From DAOMNN01 sp050486545 (GTDB lineage: Bacteria > Pseudomonadota > Gammaproteobacteria > Burkholderiales > Rhodocyclaceae), in assembly GCA_050486545.1 (NCBI GenBank), contig JBJHDM010000032.1:1-35711 (forward strand): a stretch of 35,711 nt of DNA, in the 5' to 3' direction. The position numbers were made by a program, and so were the translations under genes. The stretch's first letter is position 1. Each line of letters starts with the position of its first letter. A model generated the notes under the pieces. The model saw nothing but the letters and a program-made list of their open reading frames with translations. It did no database searches and was not told the origin of the DNA. Positions 32,362 to 35,711 of the stretch are shown one piece after another.

Positions 32362-33300
32362 TCATTCGTCGAGCGGGTTCGTTTCGAACCAGGCGCGGGC
32401 CTGGGCAACGTCCCGTGCAATCTGTCTGGAAAGTGCGTCGAGGGAGTCGAACTTCGCCTCGTCGCGTTGCTTGGCGAGAAAGTGCACGCGCAAGTGCGCG
32501 CCGTAGCAATCCCGGTCCCAACCGAAAAGATGGACCTCCAGACTGGGTCGTGCAACCCGGTCGATCGTCGGGCGGATGCCGACGTTCGCCACGCCGGGTA
32601 CCAGCCGGGAGCCCAGCCCTTCGACGCTCACCGCGAACACGCCGGACAGCGCGGGCTTGCGGTGCTTGAGCTGGATGTTGGCGGTCGGAAAACCCAGCGT
32701 GCGCCCGATGCGCGATCCGGAAACGACCCGTCCGGCGATGCTGTACGGCCGTCCGAGCAACTGTGCCGCGCGCGCCAGGTCGCCCGCCTGCAGTGCATCG
32801 CGCACGGCCGAGCTGGAAATGCGCTCGTCGCCGAGCTGGTAGGTGTGCATGGCCTCGACCTCGAAGCCATGCGTTTGTCCGGCCGCCTGCAACAGGTCGA
32901 AATCGCCCTGGCGCCGCGCGCCGAAGCGGAAGTCGTCGCCGATGATCAGGTGGCGTACGTCGAGTCCCCGAACGAGGATGTCTTCGATGAAGCGCTCGGC
33001 CGAAACTCCGGCCAGACGCGCATCGAAGCGGCAGGCGTGAACACGATCGACCCCGTTGGCGGCGAGCAGCAAAAGCTTCTCGCGCAGCGATGCGAGGCGC
33101 GCCGGGGCCTGCGCCGGGGCGAAGTACTCGCGCGGGTGGGGTTCGAAGGTCAGTACCGTCGCGTCGATGCCGCGCGCACGTGCACTCTGCACGAGTTGCT
33201 GGAGCAGCGCCTGATGGCCGCGGTGCACGCCGTCGAAGTTTCCGATCGTGAGCACCGAGGGTTGCAGGGCACGCTCGGGTACCCCTCGAAATACCTGCAT
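32362..33300 (-). CDS. ribF: Bifunctional riboflavin kinase/FAD synthetase
   Basis: A 312-residue enzyme that phosphorylates riboflavin and adenylates FMN. The N-terminal nucleotidyltransferase domain has GNFDGVHRGH (H26, H29), and the C-terminal kinase domain has GRTLGFPTANI and the ending region WDRDCYG. The start at 33300 (MQVFRG) fits the family; an ATG at 33345 is excluded because it lies within the -10 element of the promoter. It is the first gene of the operon with ileS, lspA, fkpB and ispH. Confidence 0.96.
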   Translation of the reverse strand: MQVFRGVPERALQPSVLTIGNFDGVHRGHQALLQQLVQSARARGIDATVLTFEPHPREYFAPAQAPARLASLREKLLLLAANGVDRVHACRFDARLAGVSAERFIEDILVRGLDVRHLIIGDDFRFGARRQGDFDLLQAAGQTHGFEVEAMHTYQLGDERISSSAVRDALQAGDLARAAQLLGRPYSIAGRVVSGSRIGRTLGFPTANIQLKHRKPALSGVFAVSVEGLGSRLVPGVANVGIRPTIDRVARPSLEVHLFGWDRDCYGAHLRVHFLAKQRDEAKFDSLDALSRQIARDVAQARAWFETNPLDE

Positions 33301-33344
33301 GACCGCGTCCGGGAACGATTTTTCGCCGAAGGCAAAAAGCGCCA

Positions 33345-33373
33345 ATTATACCGGGAACCGGGTAGTGATGCGA
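33345..33373 (-). promoter_or_regulatory. Promoter of the ribF-ileS-lspA-fkpB-ispH operon
   Basis: A perfect TATAAT (- strand, 33350-33345) lies 45 bp before the ribF ATG in the otherwise GC-rich gap after amiC. The -35 region (about 33373-33368) is weak. Its position rules out an ATG start at 33345 for ribF. Confidence 0.6.
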
Positions 33374-34711
33374 TCAGCCGAGTCGTGCAATGGTCGTGCG
33401 GTTCGTCGGTGGATTGGCGTCGAAGTAGCGCTTGAGGCCGCGCAGGATCGCGTCGGCCATCTTCTCCTGATACGCATTGTCGTTCAGGCGCCGCTCCTCT
33501 TCGGGATTGCTGATGAAGGCGGTCTCGACGAGGATCGAAGGGATGTCCGGGGCGCGCAGCACGGCGAAGCCGGCCTGCTCCACCTGAGGCTTGTGGAGAC
33601 GGTTCACGCCCCCCAATTCATTGAGCACCGCCGCGCCGAGCTTGAGGCTGTCGTTGATCGTCGCCGTCTGCGAGAGGTCGAGCAGCGTGCGGGCAAGATG
33701 ACCTTCCTGGCGGGCGAGGTTGACGCCGCCGATCAGGTCGGCCTCGTTCTCGCGCTGTGCGAGCCAGCGTGCGGCCGAGCTGGTCGCACCCCGTTCGGAC
33801 AGGACATAGACCGAGCTGCCGCGGGCCTCGGGGCGCACGAACGCGTCGGCGTGGATGGAAACGAACAGGTCGGCCTGAACCTTGCGTGCCATCGTCACGC
33901 GCTGCTGCAGGGGCACGAAGTAGTCGCCGTTGCGCGTCATCACCGCACGCATGTTCGGCTCGGCGTCGATCTTGCGCTTGAGCCGGCGGGCGATCGACAA
34001 CGTCACGTTCTTTTCGTAGGTGCCTCGACGCCCGACCGCCCCGGGGTCCTCCCCGCCGTGGCCCGGGTCGAGGACGATGGTCAGCAGGCGGTTGGCCTCC
34101 GGGGCCGGAGGATGGTCGCGGCGAGCCACCGCGCGGGTGGCATCCTCGCCCTCGCTTACCCTGCCGTCGTTGCCGGCGGCCGCATCCATCGGGGTCGACT
34201 TCCGGATCAGTGCCAGCAGCGGATCGAGCGGTTCGGTGGGATACAGGTCCAGGACGAGCCGGTGGCCGTAGCTCGCTATCGGCTTGAGGGTGAAGATCTG
34301 CGGGGTGATCTCGTTCTTGAGTTCGACGACGACACGGATCACGCCGGGCCGGTTGCGCGCTGCGCGGATCAGCTGGATCACGGGATCGGTATCGAGCACG
34401 CGCGAGGGCAGCGACTGGAGCACGCTGTTGAGCTCGATGCCGTGGAGGTCGACCACCAGCCGCTCGGGATCCTTGAGCGTCATGTAGGTGAAGCGGACTT
34501 CTTCGGAACTCTCGAGGGTGATCCGGGTGTAGTCCGAGGCCGGCCAGACGCGGACCGCGACGAGGCGGGTGGCCGATGCGAACCCGACGGGACTGACCAG
34601 CAGGGCGAGCGATGCGCCGGCGAAGCGCAGCAGGGTACGCCGGCTGATGCCGGCCGGGAGTGTCTCTATGGCGTTGGGTTCGCCAGCTTCGAAGTCATTG
34701 TTCTTGTGCAT
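33374..34711 (-). CDS. amiC: N-acetylmuramoyl-L-alanine amidase AmiC-type (Tat-exported)
   Basis: A 445-residue periplasmic cell-wall amidase. The N-terminus has a twin-arginine signal (ISRRTLLRFAG, R24-R25) followed by a hydrophobic core and ASA cleavage near residue 47. An AMIN peptidoglycan/septum-targeting domain (about 50-160) and a linker precede the Amidase_3 zinc catalytic domain with H218 (DPGHGG), E233 (TYEKN), H287 (SIHADAF) and the catalytic glutamate E396 (LVETAFISN). It splits daughter-cell septa together with EnvC/NlpD-type activators. The start at 34711 overlaps tsaE by 46 bp, implying coupling; the amiC-tsaE pair is common. Confidence 0.95.
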   Translation of the reverse strand: MHKNNDFEAGEPNAIETLPAGISRRTLLRFAGASLALLVSPVGFASATRLVAVRVWPASDYTRITLESSEEVRFTYMTLKDPERLVVDLHGIELNSVLQSLPSRVLDTDPVIQLIRAARNRPGVIRVVVELKNEITPQIFTLKPIASYGHRLVLDLYPTEPLDPLLALIRKSTPMDAAAGNDGRVSEGEDATRAVARRDHPPAPEANRLLTIVLDPGHGGEDPGAVGRRGTYEKNVTLSIARRLKRKIDAEPNMRAVMTRNGDYFVPLQQRVTMARKVQADLFVSIHADAFVRPEARGSSVYVLSERGATSSAARWLAQRENEADLIGGVNLARQEGHLARTLLDLSQTATINDSLKLGAAVLNELGGVNRLHKPQVEQAGFAVLRAPDIPSILVETAFISNPEEERRLNDNAYQEKMADAILRGLKRYFDANPPTNRTTIARLG

Positions 34712-35181
34712 GTTCGTCCAGCCTCCGTCGATGCGGACACCTCGAGCAGCCGCCCCGTGCCGTCGATTCTCAGGCTTGCCGTGAGGTCCGGCGGCGCCAG
34801 AAACGGGTCGGCCTTGTCGGGCCATTCCACCAGGCAAACGCCGTCGCCCGAGAAGTATTCGTCCAGCCCTGCTTCGAGGTATTCCTCTGGAACTGCGAAG
34901 CGATAAAAATCAAAGTGATATAAGTTTAATCTAGAAACTACGTAAGGTTCAATCAAGGTATACGTCGGACTTTTCACTTTTTCGGTGTGACCGAGTGCGC
35001 GCAACGCGCCCCGAACGAGGGTCGTCTTGCCGGCGCCGAGGTCGCCGACCAGATAAACCACCAGCCCCGGGTGCAGGGCCGTGGCGAGCGCGGCTCCGGC
35101 CGCTTCGGTGTCCCGCTCGTCGTCGAGATGCGCGGCAAGCACGCTGCCGCTATCATCTACAGGGTGAATAAGCTCGATCAT
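34666..35181 (-). CDS. tsaE: tRNA threonylcarbamoyladenosine biosynthesis ATPase TsaE
   Basis: A 171-residue P-loop ATPase that works with TsaB and TsaD to make t6A37 in tRNA. Walker A is GDLGAGKTT (K52), followed by the conserved SPTYTLIEPY and the YHFDFYR segment and VEWPDKA. The ATG at 35181 overlaps the divergent queG start by 18 bp; a GTG at 35142 would avoid the overlap and give an N-terminus closer to E. coli TsaE. Residues about 65-94 are encoded by an unusually AT-rich stretch (34901-34987, about 33% GC). Confidence 0.93.
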   Translation of the reverse strand: MIELIHPVDDSGSVLAAHLDDERDTEAAGAALATALHPGLVVYLVGDLGAGKTTLVRGALRALGHTEKVKSPTYTLIEPYVVSRLNLYHFDFYRFAVPEEYLEAGLDEYFSGDGVCLVEWPDKADPFLAPPDLTASLRIDGTGRLLEVSASTEAGRTCTRTMTSKLANPTP

Positions 35182-35711
35182 GCTTCGCTCTCCTCGGATC
35201 CGCGGTCCGTCGAATCCCTGACGGCGTTGGTGCGCGACCTCCGCGTCTGGGGCAGGGAACTGGGTTTCGATGCCGTCTCGGTGACAGGTGTCGACCTGTC
35301 GGACGCCGAAGCCGGCCTGGCCCGGTGGCTGGCCGAAGGGTTTCACGGCGAGATGGATTATATGGCGCGACACGGCATGAAGCGGGCACGCCCGGCCGAA
35401 CTGTTGCCCGGGACGTTGCGCGTGATCACCGTTCGGATGAACTACCTGCCCGATGCAGCCGATGCGACCCGGACGCTGGACGACCCCTGCAAGGCCTACG
35501 TGTCGCGCTATGCGCTGGGGCGCGATTATCACAAGCTGATGCGCAGCCGGCTGCAGAAGCTTGCGGACCGGATCGGAACGACCACCTCGCACGCCTGCCG
35601 GGTTTTCGTCGACTCCGCACCCGTGCTCGAGGTCGAACTCGCGCGCCGGGCCGGATCCGGCTGGCGGGGCAAGCATACGCTGCTGATCGATCGCGGTGCA
35701 GGCTCGTACTT
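35164..35711 (+). CDS. queG: Epoxyqueuosine reductase, partial (5' end)
   Basis: An open frame of 182 codons beginning with GTG at 35164 and running off the window end. The translation has the QueG signatures SRYALGRDYHKLMRSRLQ and VDSAPVLEVELARRAGSGW, the N-terminal half of the cobalamin-dependent enzyme that reduces epoxyqueuosine to queuosine in tRNA; the [4Fe-4S] ferredoxin motifs lie beyond the window. No good Shine-Dalgarno site precedes the GTG, and no ATG gives a complete N-terminus. It is divergent from tsaE with overlapping 5' ends, so its promoter must lie inside tsaE. Confidence 0.88.
   Translation, partial: MNKLDHASLSSDPRSVESLTALVRDLRVWGRELGFDAVSVTGVDLSDAEAGLARWLAEGFHGEMDYMARHGMKRARPAELLPGTLRVITVRMNYLPDAADATRTLDDPCKAYVSRYALGRDYHKLMRSRLQKLADRIGTTTSHACRVFVDSAPVLEVELARRAGSGWRGKHTLLIDRGAGSY

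Noticed and set aside
29467..33435. Two long + strand frames opposite ileS and ribF (645 and 670 codons)
   Set aside because: They are antisense to full-length, motif-complete housekeeping genes.
1..35711. CRISPR arrays, tRNA genes, prophage or transposase genes
   Set aside because: No regularly spaced repeats, no cloverleaf next to the 5S rRNA, and every long coding region is accounted for by non-mobile gene families.

Overview
The window looks like chromosomal DNA of a high-GC Gram-negative bacterium, most likely a betaproteobacterium (Rhodocyclales-like). This rests on the xseB-ispA-dxs and ribF-ileS-lspA-fkpB-ispH housekeeping orders, a Tat-exported AmiC next to tsaE, queG, and many overlapping genes. 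The lineage is an inference from gene content and order, not a phylogeny.

Region 1 (1-177) is the end of an rRNA operon: a complete 5S rRNA followed by a strong hairpin.

Region 2 (245-22490) is a coherent amine-oxidation island. The right half is a complete quinohemoprotein amine dehydrogenase (QHNDH) cluster on the + strand: qhpA (diheme alpha subunit), qhpD (radical SAM thioether synthase), qhpC (gamma subunit carrying the CTQ cofactor, all crosslink residues present), qhpB (beta subunit), a soluble MCP-like signalling protein, qhpF (ABC exporter), qhpE (subtilisin-like leader peptidase) and qhpG (flavin monooxygenase). The left half, on the - strand, is an operon for an outer-membrane porin, an aldehyde dehydrogenase and two U32-family proteins resembling UbiV and UbiU. 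Between them lie an ArcA/TorR-type response regulator and a 2124-residue hybrid sensor kinase (kinase-like domain, AAA ATPase, helical region, GAF, PAS, HisKA, HATPase, REC, HPt).

The promoters of the porin operon and of qhpA share an ungapped 65-bp similarity (42 identities by eye) built from 10-bp direct repeats. This suggests one regulon, probably controlled by the adjacent two-component system. The implied pathway is amine entry through the porin, periplasmic oxidation by QHNDH to an aldehyde, and cytoplasmic oxidation to the acid by the aldehyde dehydrogenase. The U32 pair and the MCP-like protein are unexplained members of the regulon and the best candidates for new biology.

Region 3 (22507-35711) is housekeeping: folE2, dxs, ispA and xseB (- strand); a Rieske oxygenase alpha subunit (+); ispH, fkpB, lspA, ileS and ribF (-); amiC and tsaE (-); and the start of queG (+), cut by the window end. 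I saw no tRNA, CRISPR array, insertion sequence or prophage.
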